A stretch of DNA of 41,657 nt, from the NCBI GenBank assembly GCA_021371875.1, contig JAJFVH010000142.1, forward strand, positions 1 to 41,657, in the 5' to 3' direction. The translations under genes were made by a program, and so were the position numbers. The notes below the pieces were generated by a model that was not told the DNA's origin, did no database searches, and worked only from the letters and a program-made list of their open reading frames with translations. The DNA comes from Bacteroidales bacterium (GTDB taxonomy: Bacteria > Bacteroidota > Bacteroidia > Bacteroidales > Paludibacteraceae). Shown in pieces: positions 31,743-38,850 of this stretch; positions within the stretch are counted from its first letter, which is position 1; the number at the start of each line of letters is the position of its first letter.

Positions 31743-32189
31743 ATGAGAAAACTAACAGTTTTTATTTGCCTGATTGTCACATTAACGCTTTCAGCTCAAA
31801 CAACAAAAATTGAAATCACATTTACCGGCGTGAAAAATGTAGATGGTGTGATACGTATTGCTCTTTATAATGGAGTAGATGCCTACAGGGCACATGAAGC
31901 CACTAAAACATTAGTTGTGCAATCGGAGAAAGGGGAAGTTACTTGCAGTTTCGATTCCGTGCCAACCGGAAAGTATATACTTGCGGCTTACCACGATGAA
32001 AATGAAGATGCCAAACTCAATAAGGGTACTTTTGGAATTCCAATAGAAGGATATGCTTTTTCGAATAATGCAAAAGCGGTGATGGGACCTCCCGATCCGG
32101 AGAAAATGCTTTTTGAAATAAAAGAAGAAAAAGTATCTGTTCTAAGCATGGAAATGCAATATTTCGACTTTAAGATATTTGAGCAATAA
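31743..32189 (+). CDS. DUF2141 domain secreted protein
   Basis: A 148-residue exported protein: signal peptide (MRKLTVFICLIVTLTLSA, cleavage near SAQ), then a single DUF2141 domain (IEITFTGVKNVDGVIRIALYN, VPTGKYILAAYHDENEDAKLN, GIPIEGYAFSNNA), ending in the strand MEMQYFDFKIF. The acidic HDENEDAKLN loop looks like a calcium- or metal-binding turn. DUF2141 proteins are common in Bacteroidetes and Proteobacteria, often beside transport or lipid genes; function unknown. The start is the ATG at 31743, 12 bases after the regulator's stop, so it may be the third gene of the palindrome-controlled operon. Confidence 0.85.
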   Translation: MRKLTVFICLIVTLTLSAQTTKIEITFTGVKNVDGVIRIALYNGVDAYRAHEATKTLVVQSEKGEVTCSFDSVPTGKYILAAYHDENEDAKLNKGTFGIPIEGYAFSNNAKAVMGPPDPEKMLFEIKEEKVSVLSMEMQYFDFKIFEQ

Positions 32190-32207
32190 GACAGGTAAAC
32201 TTTTTAA

Positions 32208-32241
32208 AACAAAAAGAGCGTTTTTCAACGCTCTTTTTGTT
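32208..32241. terminator. Bidirectional terminator between DUF2141 gene and uvrA
   Basis: A perfect 15-bp stem (32208-32222 pairs with 32227-32241) with loop TTTC and T/A runs on both sides. Its last base overlaps the uvrA stop codon. Confidence 0.87.
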
Positions 32242-35087
32242 TAATGACTAATTATTTTTCCTTTCAAAAACTTTCCCGTGTAAGATGCTTCGCACTGAAT
32301 AATTTCTTCGGGAGTTCCTTCAAAAACCAGATTGCCGCCTTTCTCACCGCCTTCGGGACCGATATCAATAATATGGTCGGCACATTTGATAACTTCCAGG
32401 TTGTGCTCTATAATTATCACTGTGTGTCCCTTTGCAATAAGCGCATCGAAAGCTTTTATCAGCGTTTTTATGTCGTGAAAATGGAGTCCTGTTGTTGGTT
32501 CGTCGAACACAAAAACGGTCGGGTCGGGTTTTTCGTTGGCAAGGAATGATGCCAGTTTTACCCGTTGGCTTTCACCGCCCGAAAGCGTACTGCTCGATTG
32601 CCCGAGCTTGACATAACCAACGCCTACATCCTGTAGGGGTTTCAACCTTTTTACAATTTTCTTTTCGGTACTTCCCGTGTGTTGCGAGAAAAATTCGATA
32701 GCCTGGTTCACTGTCATTTCCAGTACATCGTATATGTTGACACCTTTGTACAGTACATCCAGGATGTCTTGTTTGAACCGTTTCCCGTGGCAATGTTCGC
32801 ATTCCAATACTAAATCTGCCATAAACTGCATTTCCACAGTTACCGTCCCTTCGCCCTGACATTCTTCACATCGCCCGCCATCGGTGTTGAATGAAAAATG
32901 AGATGCAGAATAGCCCATTTGTTTGGAAAGTTGCTGATCTGCAAAAAGTTTGCGTATTTCGTCATACGCTTTGATATAGGTTACCGGATTCGACCTCGAT
33001 GAACGCCCTATGGGATTCTGGTCTACAAATTCCACATCCTTTGCCAGCTGCATTGAACCGCGTAACGCTCCGAATTGTCCGGTCTTGTCAGCCACTCCGC
33101 CATAATGTTTTTTCAGGGCAGCATAAAACACATTGCGCACCAACGACGATTTTCCCGAGCCGCTCACTCCGCTCACTACCGTCATTACATTCAGCGGAAA
33201 TTTGACATCAATTCCTTTCAGGTTGTTTTCACGTGCGCCAAGCACTTCAATATAATTATTCCATTTGCGGCGATGTAGGGGAATGTCGATATGTTCTTTT
33301 TTCAAAAGATATTTCAGGGTGAATGAGTTTTCGATCTCACTGTCGGAACTTTTCGAAATATCAGCTGTTTCGCCACGAAAGACTACTTCACCGCCTTTAC
33401 GTCCGGCAAAAGGACCTATATCAATAATATAATCGGCTGCACGCATGATTTCTTCATCGTGTTCCACCACCACCACCGTGTTGCCGAGATCGCGTAGTTG
33501 TTTTAATACTTTGATCAATAAATGTGTATCGCGGGCGTGGAGACCGATACTCGGTTCGTCGAGGATGTAGAGTGATCCCACCAAACTGCTTCCGAGCGAT
33601 GTGGCAAGGTTAATGCGCTGGCTTTCGCCACCCGAAAGCGAGTTTGAAAGCCGGTTCAACGTGAGATAACCCAACCCGACATCGAGTAAGAACTGAATAC
33701 GGTTATTTATTTCGAGCAAAAGCCGTTTCGAAACTGCAACATCATTTTCGTCCAATTGTATGTTGTCAAAAAACTCTTTCAACGTGCGTACAGGCATCAA
33801 TACAAGCTCTGAAATCGATTTTCCTGAAACGCGTATATAAGAAGCTTCTTTTTTCAACCGACTTCCTTTGCAGTCGGGGCAGGTTGTTTTTCCGCGATAA
33901 CGTGCGAGCATAACCCGATACTGAATTTTATACTGATTGGCTTCAAGATGTTTGAAAAAAGCATTCAGTCCTTCAAAATATTCGTTTCCCGTCCAAAGCA
34001 AATCCCGTTGCTCGTCGGTTAGTTCGTAATAAGGTTTATGAATGGGGAAATTGAATTTTGATGATGAACGAACCAGTTGATTTTTCCATTCGCCCATAAT
34101 TTCTCCTTTCCAGCAGGCCACTGCATCTTCGTAAATTGAAAGCGTCTTGTTAGGCACCACTAAATCTTCGTCAATACCAATGACTCGGCCAAATCCTTCG
34201 CAAGTGGGGCAAGCTCCTAACGGGCTGTTGAAACTGAACGTGTGAACGGTTGGTGTTTCGAATTGCATTCCGTCTGCTTCAAAACTTTTGGAGAAATACA
34301 AGCTTAACGCTGTCTCGCCGGCAGGCAGGCCCTGCCTCTCTCCTTGAGGAAAAGGGGGAAATTTGAGAATACAAACCCCTTTCCCTTCGAAGAAAGCGGT
34401 TTCAACCGAGTCGGTCAGGCGGCTGATTCCTGTTGGTGTCCGGTCAACCGAAAGCCTGTCAATAATCAGGTATATGCCGGGATTTTTATCGATAAGTTCG
34501 GTATTTGCAATTAATTCCTGAATTTTATATATTTCACCTTCCACTTCGACGCGACTGAAACCCTGCATAAACAGATTTTGCAGTTCCTCAACCAAGGTTC
34601 GGTCTCCCGACGGAATTACAGTAGTCAACACCATCATCTGGGTATCATCCGGAAACTGCAAAGCAGCATTGACAACGTCTTCGGCTTCGTGCTTTTTGAC
34701 TATTTCACCCGAAACCGGCGAATAAGTTTTACCGATACGGGCATAAAGCAGCTTTATATATTCGTAAATCTCTGTCGAAGTTCCGACAGTAGAACGTGGA
34801 TTCCGTGTGTTAACTTTCTGTTCGATGGCAATAGCGGGTGGGATTCCTTTGATATAATCCACCTCGGGTTTGCTCATACGTCCGAGAAATTGTCGCGCGT
34901 AAGCCGACAAACTTTCCACATAACGACGCTGCCCTTCGGCATAAAGCGTATCGAAAGCCAGCGAAGACTTCCCCGAACCTGAAAGTCCCGTGATGACGAC
35001 TAATTGATTGCGTGGAATTTCCACATCAATATTTTTTAGGTTGTGAACCCGTGCGCCTTTTATAATTATATTTCCTTGCTTTGACAT
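32241..35087 (-). CDS. uvrA: Excinuclease ABC subunit A
   Basis: A 948-residue DNA damage sensor of nucleotide excision repair that loads UvrB on lesions. Two ABC ATPase units are present: Walker A GLSGSGKSS and GVSGSGKSS, each with an LSGGESQR signature and a DEP(S/T) Walker B. Three CxxC-type zinc modules are visible (CPTCEGFG, CPDCKGSR, CEECQGEG). I chose the ATG at 35087 (MSKQGNIIIKGARVHNLKN); an in-frame extension to 35159 is non-conserved. Odd: about residues 242-257 (FPPFPQGERQGLPAGE), just before FEADG and the first zinc module, are extra compared with homologues I remember. The DNA there looks like one of the GC-rich palindromic repeats of this genome. Confidence 0.95.
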   Translation of the reverse strand: MSKQGNIIIKGARVHNLKNIDVEIPRNQLVVITGLSGSGKSSLAFDTLYAEGQRRYVESLSAYARQFLGRMSKPEVDYIKGIPPAIAIEQKVNTRNPRSTVGTSTEIYEYIKLLYARIGKTYSPVSGEIVKKHEAEDVVNAALQFPDDTQMMVLTTVIPSGDRTLVEELQNLFMQGFSRVEVEGEIYKIQELIANTELIDKNPGIYLIIDRLSVDRTPTGISRLTDSVETAFFEGKGVCILKFPPFPQGERQGLPAGETALSLYFSKSFEADGMQFETPTVHTFSFNSPLGACPTCEGFGRVIGIDEDLVVPNKTLSIYEDAVACWKGEIMGEWKNQLVRSSSKFNFPIHKPYYELTDEQRDLLWTGNEYFEGLNAFFKHLEANQYKIQYRVMLARYRGKTTCPDCKGSRLKKEASYIRVSGKSISELVLMPVRTLKEFFDNIQLDENDVAVSKRLLLEINNRIQFLLDVGLGYLTLNRLSNSLSGGESQRINLATSLGSSLVGSLYILDEPSIGLHARDTHLLIKVLKQLRDLGNTVVVVEHDEEIMRAADYIIDIGPFAGRKGGEVVFRGETADISKSSDSEIENSFTLKYLLKKEHIDIPLHRRKWNNYIEVLGARENNLKGIDVKFPLNVMTVVSGVSGSGKSSLVRNVFYAALKKHYGGVADKTGQFGALRGSMQLAKDVEFVDQNPIGRSSRSNPVTYIKAYDEIRKLFADQQLSKQMGYSASHFSFNTDGGRCEECQGEGTVTVEMQFMADLVLECEHCHGKRFKQDILDVLYKGVNIYDVLEMTVNQAIEFFSQHTGSTEKKIVKRLKPLQDVGVGYVKLGQSSSTLSGGESQRVKLASFLANEKPDPTVFVFDEPTTGLHFHDIKTLIKAFDALIAKGHTVIIIEHNLEVIKCADHIIDIGPEGGEKGGNLVFEGTPEEIIQCEASYTGKFLKGKIISH
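34313..34362. repeat. REP-like palindromic element inside uvrA
   Basis: GGCAGG (34320-34325) and CCTGCC (34331-34336) form a hairpin. TCCTTGAGGA and AAAGGGGGAA follow, all resembling the CCTGCC/GGCAGG and CCCC/GGGG cores of the intergenic copies at 36691 and 38149. The element keeps the uvrA frame open and adds roughly 13-16 residues. Confidence 0.55.
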
Positions 35088-35173
35088 GAATTTATCTGTG
35101 TACCGTTTGGGTAAAACTAAATTTAGATGATAAAAGTTGACCGAAACTAATCTTTTCAAGTTTTTAAGACCTG

Positions 35174-35181
35174 CAAAGATA
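35174..35181 (-). promoter_or_regulatory. -7 promoter element for uvrA
   Basis: The minus strand reads TATCTTTG, an exact -7 match, 87 bases before the ATG at 35087. No LexA-like box was recognised near it. Confidence 0.42.
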
Positions 35182-35373
35182 CTGCTAAACTAAAGATAAT
35201 TGAATGTCGAAACTTAGAAAAAGTTGTTTTAACGACATTATTTGTTTGTATATTTATTGTGTTTTTAAAATCTTAAAAAATGCAACAATATTGCATATAT
35301 ATGTGTGTTTGTTGAAAATATTACAGGAAAACTTATTTTTCAGAATATTTATTACATAATTTATGCTTTTGCT

Positions 35374-35405
35374 ATTGCCGGAATGCGAAAATAATTGTAT
35401 TTTTG
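35374..35405 (+). promoter_or_regulatory. Promoter of the argR operon
   Basis: ATTG at 35374-35377, a 20-base spacer and TATTTTTG at 35398-35405. It implies a leader of about 125 bases before argR, long enough to hold ArgR sites. Confidence 0.55.
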
Positions 35406-35535
35406 CGTCCATTATCAATAAATATGCATTTTTGAGTGAGAAAATAGCCGACAAAATGTATAAGAACTGTATAATGGCAGTTTCTTATTTATCTGATTTA
35501 GTTCCGATCAACCAAACAGTAAATATTAAAAACAG

Positions 35536-36009
35536 ATGAAAAACAAACGAAATCGATTACAGATTATTTCGGAAATTCTTCGGTCTAATGTCGTTGGTAG
35601 CCAGGAGGAATTACTTAAAATGCTGACAGAGCGTCAGTGTGAGGTAACGCAAGCAACATTATCGCGCGATTTAAAATTGCTGAAAGTTGCTAAAACACCG
35701 CTGTCGAACGGTACTTATAAGTATATTTTACCGTCGTACAACAAGCCGTTACCTTCGCAGCCAACAACCAATACGCTTATTTCGCACGGCGCAGTGTTGA
35801 GTCTCGAATTTTCGGGGCAACTGGCGGTTGTGAAAACCAAACCCGGATATGCCAGCGCTATTGCCTGGGATATTGACAACAAAGCAACCGATGAAGTGCT
35901 GGGTACCATTGCGGGAGACGACACAATTCTTGTAATTCCCCGCGAAGGAGTAAGTCGTGACGATATACTCCAAATGATGAATCACACTTTTGCTGAAAAA
36001 GAAAATTAA
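35536..36009 (+). CDS. argR: Arginine repressor
   Basis: A 157-residue regulator that senses L-arginine and controls arginine synthesis. The N-terminal winged helix (about 1-72) contains SQEELLKMLTERQCEVTQATLSRDLKLLKVAK, with the SRD(L/I) recognition helix of the family. The C-terminal domain (about 88-157) carries the hexamer and arginine-binding core, including LAVVKTKPGYASAIAWDID and GTIAGDDTILVI (GDDT arginine-binding loop). Length is normal. It leads an operon with a GNAT enzyme and argG, a known Bacteroidetes arrangement, and probably regulates itself. Confidence 0.94.
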   Translation: MKNKRNRLQIISEILRSNVVGSQEELLKMLTERQCEVTQATLSRDLKLLKVAKTPLSNGTYKYILPSYNKPLPSQPTTNTLISHGAVLSLEFSGQLAVVKTKPGYASAIAWDIDNKATDEVLGTIAGDDTILVIPREGVSRDDILQMMNHTFAEKEN

Positions 36010-36060
36010 AATTGTTCGCCCGCAAAAAAGGTGAAACCGAACTCATTCAAGATTTTGAAT

Positions 36061-36624
36061 ATGAATACAGATATTGCCGTTGAAGATATAACGGTACAAA
36101 TTGCTGACGAAAAATATTTAGATTACGTTGAAACTATTTTAAATACAATCGCTGATGCCGCAAAAGTACGCGGTACCGGTATTGCTCGCCGTTCGCCCGA
36201 ATATATCGCACAAAAAATGAAAGAAGGAAAAGCAATCATTGCTTTAGCCGGAGAAGAATTTGCAGGATTTTGCTATATTGAAACATGGGGAAATAAGAAA
36301 TTTGTTGCCAATTCGGGTTTAATCGTTGTAGATAAATTTCGTGGACACGGATTAGCCAAAAGAATAAAAAGAAAAGCATTCGAACTTTCGCGCCAACGCT
36401 ACCCGAATGCAAAAATTTTCGGATTGACAACAGGATTGGCTGTTATGAAAATTAATTCAGAATTAGGCTACAAACCTGTAACTTTCTCGGAATTAACTGA
36501 TGATGACGCGTTTTGGAAAGGTTGCCAGAGCTGTGTGAATTACGACATTCTGCAACGCACCAACCGCAAACATTGTTTGTGCACGGGCATGTTATTCGAT
36601 CCGGCAAAAGACGAAGCCCCCTAA
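36061..36624 (+). CDS. GNAT acyltransferase of the arginine operon (putative N-acyl-glutamate synthase)
   Basis: A 187-residue GNAT protein from the ATG at 36061. The acyl-CoA loop is RGHGLAK (94-100) after the LIVVDKFRG strand. The C-terminal part has four cysteines, CQSC (155, 158) and CLC (172, 174), which could bind zinc; this is unusual for a GNAT. Sitting between argR and argG, it probably makes the first intermediate of arginine synthesis, N-acetylglutamate, or N-succinylglutamate, since Bacteroides fragilis uses succinylated intermediates. The final codons and stop (GAA GCC CCC TAA) run into a REP-like element, so the C-terminal Ala-Pro and the stop may be repeat-derived. Confidence 0.8.
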   Translation: MNTDIAVEDITVQIADEKYLDYVETILNTIADAAKVRGTGIARRSPEYIAQKMKEGKAIIALAGEEFAGFCYIETWGNKKFVANSGLIVVDKFRGHGLAKRIKRKAFELSRQRYPNAKIFGLTTGLAVMKINSELGYKPVTFSELTDDDAFWKGCQSCVNYDILQRTNRKHCLCTGMLFDPAKDEAP

Positions 36625-36643
36625 ATCCCCCGAAGGGGGACTT
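36616..36643. repeat. REP-like palindrome overlapping the GNAT stop codon
   Basis: CCCCCTAAATCCCCCGAAGGGGG followed by ACTTG. Hairpin CCCCC-gaa-GGGGG. The same CCTCTAAATTCCCC..GGGGGACTT pattern stands at 26352-26380. The TAA at 36622-36624 is the gene's stop. Confidence 0.68.
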
Positions 36644-36690
36644 GAAAAAGACCGATTTATTAAATTACACAAATTATAGATAACTAAAAA

Positions 36691-36765
36691 TTCCCCCTGC
36701 CGTGTTTCGACTTTACCTGTCTCGACTTTAGGCGAGAGGCGAGAGGGGATTGAGGGGGCTGGAGA
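36691..36765. repeat. Composite GC-rich repeat element before argG
   Basis: It begins TTCCCCCTGCCGTG and ends GAGGGGATTGAGGGGGCTGG. The interior has the word TCGACTTTA twice (36707-36715, 36722-36730) and GGCGAGA in tandem (36731-36744). C-rich and G-rich ends are arranged as inverted repeats. It sits in the argG leader, about 10 bases from the ATG, and could fold over the ribosome-binding region. Confidence 0.65.
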
Positions 36766-36774
36766 TTATAAATT

Positions 36775-37977
36775 ATGAAAGAAAAGGTATTATTGGCATT
36801 TAGCGGAGGGCTTGATACATCGTTTTGTGCTATGTATTTAGCAAAGGAAAAAGGTTACGAAGTTCATACAGCCGTGGCAAATACGGGTGGTTTTAGTGCG
36901 GAAGAATTGAAAAATATTGAAGATAAAGCTTACCGGCTTGGTGCGAAAAGCCATGTAACACTTGATGTGACACAGGAATATTACGAGAAAAGCATCAAAT
37001 ATATGGTTTTTGGCAATGTGCTGCGTAACGGAACTTACCCGATTTCGGTAAGTTCGGAGCGTATTTTTCAGGCTATTGCCATTATCAATTATGCCAAAGA
37101 AATTGATGCACAATATGTAGCACACGGAAGCACCGGCGCCGGAAACGATCAGGTACGTTTTGATTTGACTTTTGACGTTTTGGCGCCGAAAATCAAAATT
37201 CTGACTCCGACACGCGACATGGTGTTGACCCGCGAGTACGAGATCAATTACTTGAAAGAACACGGTTTCGAAGCCGACTTCAAAAAAATGGAATATTCCA
37301 TCAACAAAGGTTTGTGGGGAACTTCGATTGGCGGAAAAGAAACGCTGAAATCGGAGCAAACGTTACCGGAATCGGCTTATCCGAGCCAAATCGAGAAACA
37401 AGGGGAAGAAACTGTAACCATAGAATTTGATAAAGGGGAGATTTGTGCTGTAAATGGTCAAAAAAACGGCAACAAAGTGCTGTTGATTAATCACCTGGAA
37501 GCAATTGCCAACAAATACGGTATTGGTCGTGATATGCACATTGGTGATACGATTATCGGCATCAAAGGACGCGTGGGTTTCGAAGCTGCAGCACCACTTT
37601 TGATTATCAATGCACATAAAATGCTTGAAAAACACACACTTACCAAATGGCAACAATACTGGAAAGACCAATTGGGGAACTGGTACGGCATGTTCCTGCA
37701 CGAAGCACAATATCTGGAACCTGTAATGCGTGATATTGAACAATTCCTGCAAAGTTCACAACAAAATGTGACAGGAACAGTTATCGTAAAACTTCGGCCT
37801 TATAATTACACTTTAGTTGGCGTTGAAAGTCCGTTCGACTTAATGAAAACCGACTTTGGCGAATACGGCGAAGTGAACCGCGCCTGGAGTGCCGATGATG
37901 TTAAAGGATTTACAAAAATACTGGGCAACCAAATGAAGATTTATTACAACGTTCAGAAACGAAACGAAAAACAATAA
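36775..37977 (+). CDS. argG: Argininosuccinate synthase
   Basis: A 400-residue cytoplasmic enzyme joining citrulline and aspartate, with ATP to AMP, to give argininosuccinate. The ATP-binding P-loop is AFSGGLDTS (8-16). The family's YVAHGSTGAGNDQVRFDL, MEYSINKGLWGTSIGG and TKWQQYWKDQLGNWYGMFLHEAQYLEP segments are present. It resembles the group of ArgG proteins usual in Bacteroidetes. Third gene of the argR unit, 150 bases after the GNAT gene; that gap is filled by two palindromic elements. argH and the rest of the pathway are not in the window. Confidence 0.94.
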   Translation: MKEKVLLAFSGGLDTSFCAMYLAKEKGYEVHTAVANTGGFSAEELKNIEDKAYRLGAKSHVTLDVTQEYYEKSIKYMVFGNVLRNGTYPISVSSERIFQAIAIINYAKEIDAQYVAHGSTGAGNDQVRFDLTFDVLAPKIKILTPTRDMVLTREYEINYLKEHGFEADFKKMEYSINKGLWGTSIGGKETLKSEQTLPESAYPSQIEKQGEETVTIEFDKGEICAVNGQKNGNKVLLINHLEAIANKYGIGRDMHIGDTIIGIKGRVGFEAAAPLLIINAHKMLEKHTLTKWQQYWKDQLGNWYGMFLHEAQYLEPVMRDIEQFLQSSQQNVTGTVIVKLRPYNYTLVGVESPFDLMKTDFGEYGEVNRAWSADDVKGFTKILGNQMKIYYNVQKRNEKQ

Positions 37978-38012
37978 GACCTCCCGATACAATAAAACCA
38001 AAAGAACACGGT

Positions 38013-38046
38013 AAAAACCTCTGTTTATTCAACAGATGTTTTTTTA
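38013..38046 (+). terminator. Terminator of the argR-GNAT-argG unit
   Basis: AAAACCTCTGTT-TATTC-AACAGATGTTTT with one mismatch, followed by a run of T. The core 6-bp stem is 38020-38025 with 38031-38036. Confidence 0.65.
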
Positions 38047-38069
38047 TAAAATACTGAATAACAATTTGT

Positions 38070-38100
38070 TTTGGTATTTAAAATAAAAATTGTACTTTTG
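38070..38100 (+). promoter_or_regulatory. Promoter of efp
   Basis: TTTG at 38070-38073, a 19-base spacer and TACTTTTG at 38093-38100. It predicts a leader of about 80 bases containing a GC-rich hairpin. Confidence 0.7.
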
Positions 38101-38148
38101 TGGCTCAAAAAATAACGATTCATACGCTGAATTGTAAATCGTAAACCC

Positions 38149-38166
38149 GCCTGCCGTCTGGCAGGT
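38149..38166 (+). repeat. CCTGCC-GTCT-GGCAGG hairpin in the efp leader
   Basis: A perfect 6-bp GC-rich stem (38150-38155 with 38160-38165) plus a G.T closing pair, 22 bases before the efp ATG. The CCTGCCG core recurs at 36696 and, as GGCAGG/CCTGCC, inside uvrA. Confidence 0.62.
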
Positions 38167-38187
38167 ATATAAATTGTAAATTGTTTT

Positions 38188-38754
38188 ATGGCTACTACAG
38201 CAGATATTAAAAACGGAATGTGCCTCGACATTGATGGTCAATACTTCTTCATTACAGAATTTTTACACGTAAAACCGGGGAAAGGTCCGGCTTTCGTCCG
38301 CACAAAAATGAAAAACGTAATCAATGGCCGTACTTATGAAAAAACCTTTAATGCGGGAGTACGGATTGAAGAAGTTCGTATCGAACGTCGCGAATTCCAA
38401 TACCTTTATCAGGATGATATGGGTTACAACTTCATGAATAACGAAACTTACGAACAAGTTTCGGTAAATAAAGATATTATCAACGGCGTTGACTTTCTGA
38501 AGGAAGGCATGAACTGCGAAGTTGTGATTCACGCCCAATCCGAAACTATTCTTTATGTCGATCTTCCGATCAATGTGGCTTTATTGGTAACCTATACCGA
38601 ACCGGGTTTAAAAGGCGATACCGCAACGAATGCCACGAAACCGGCAACTGTTGAAACAGGAGCAACAGTACGTGTTCCGTTGTTTATCAACGAAGGCGAA
38701 ACAATTAAAGTTGATACACGCAGCGGTTCTTATGTTGAGCGTGTAAAAGCTTAA
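38188..38754 (+). CDS. efp: Translation elongation factor P
   Basis: A 188-residue factor that binds between the ribosomal P and E sites and rescues ribosomes stalled at polyproline. Three beta-barrel domains: KOW-like N-terminal domain with the modification loop VKPGKGPAF (Lys32, equivalent to E. coli Lys34), the central domain ([24 protein letters not shown]) and the C-terminal OB domain ([10 protein letters not shown]-type [17 protein letters not shown], then [26 protein letters not shown]). It retains the Lys, but no modification enzyme (EpmA, EarP, YmfI) is visible in the window. Clear promoter and terminator; monocistronic. Confidence 0.96.
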   Translation: MATTADIKNGMCLDIDGQYFFITEFLHVKPGKGPAFVRTKMKNVINGRTYEKTFNAGVRIEEVRIERREFQYLYQDDMGYNFMNNETYEQVSVNKDIINGVDFLKEGMNCEVVIHAQSETILYVDLPINVALLVTYTEPGLKGDTATNATKPATVETGATVRVPLFINEGETIKVDTRSGSYVERVKA

Positions 38755-38777
38755 AAAATAAATTTTTAATCGTATAT

Positions 38778-38816
38778 AAAATCCGGCAAACTGAATTGTT
38801 TGTCGGATTTTTTTAT
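38778..38816 (+). terminator. Terminator of efp
   Basis: A 14-bp stem with one G.U pair (38778-38791 with 38798-38811), a 6-base loop TGAATT and a T-run. The in-frame extension of the next gene begins inside it, so that start is false. Confidence 0.85.
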
Positions 38817-38823
38817 AATTTTG
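38816..38823 (+). promoter_or_regulatory. -7 promoter element for dgkA-comF
   Basis: TAATTTTG, an exact -7 match directly after the efp terminator, 28 bases before the dgkA ATG. Confidence 0.5.
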
Positions 38824-38850
38824 CCTCAACAATCAAGTTTAATCATAACA

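Larger units (their letters stand above)
35088..35535. other. Intergenic region between uvrA and argR
   Basis: It holds the divergent uvrA and argR promoters. An imperfectly spaced operator-like palindrome ATGCAA-N5-TTGCAT lies at 35280-35296, and a short direct repeat TGTATAA...CTGTATAA at about 35457-35476. Strongly AT-rich; no ORF of merit. Confidence 0.5.

Noticed and set aside
34578-34982. 134-codon plus-strand frame inside uvrA
   Set aside because: Antisense to conserved UvrA residues; no start context.
36838-37359. 173-codon minus-strand frame inside argG
   Set aside because: Shadow of the conserved ArgG frame; Phe/Cys-rich nonsense.
38800-38850. Longer N-terminus for DgkA
   Set aside because: Overlaps the efp terminator and the dgkA -7 element.
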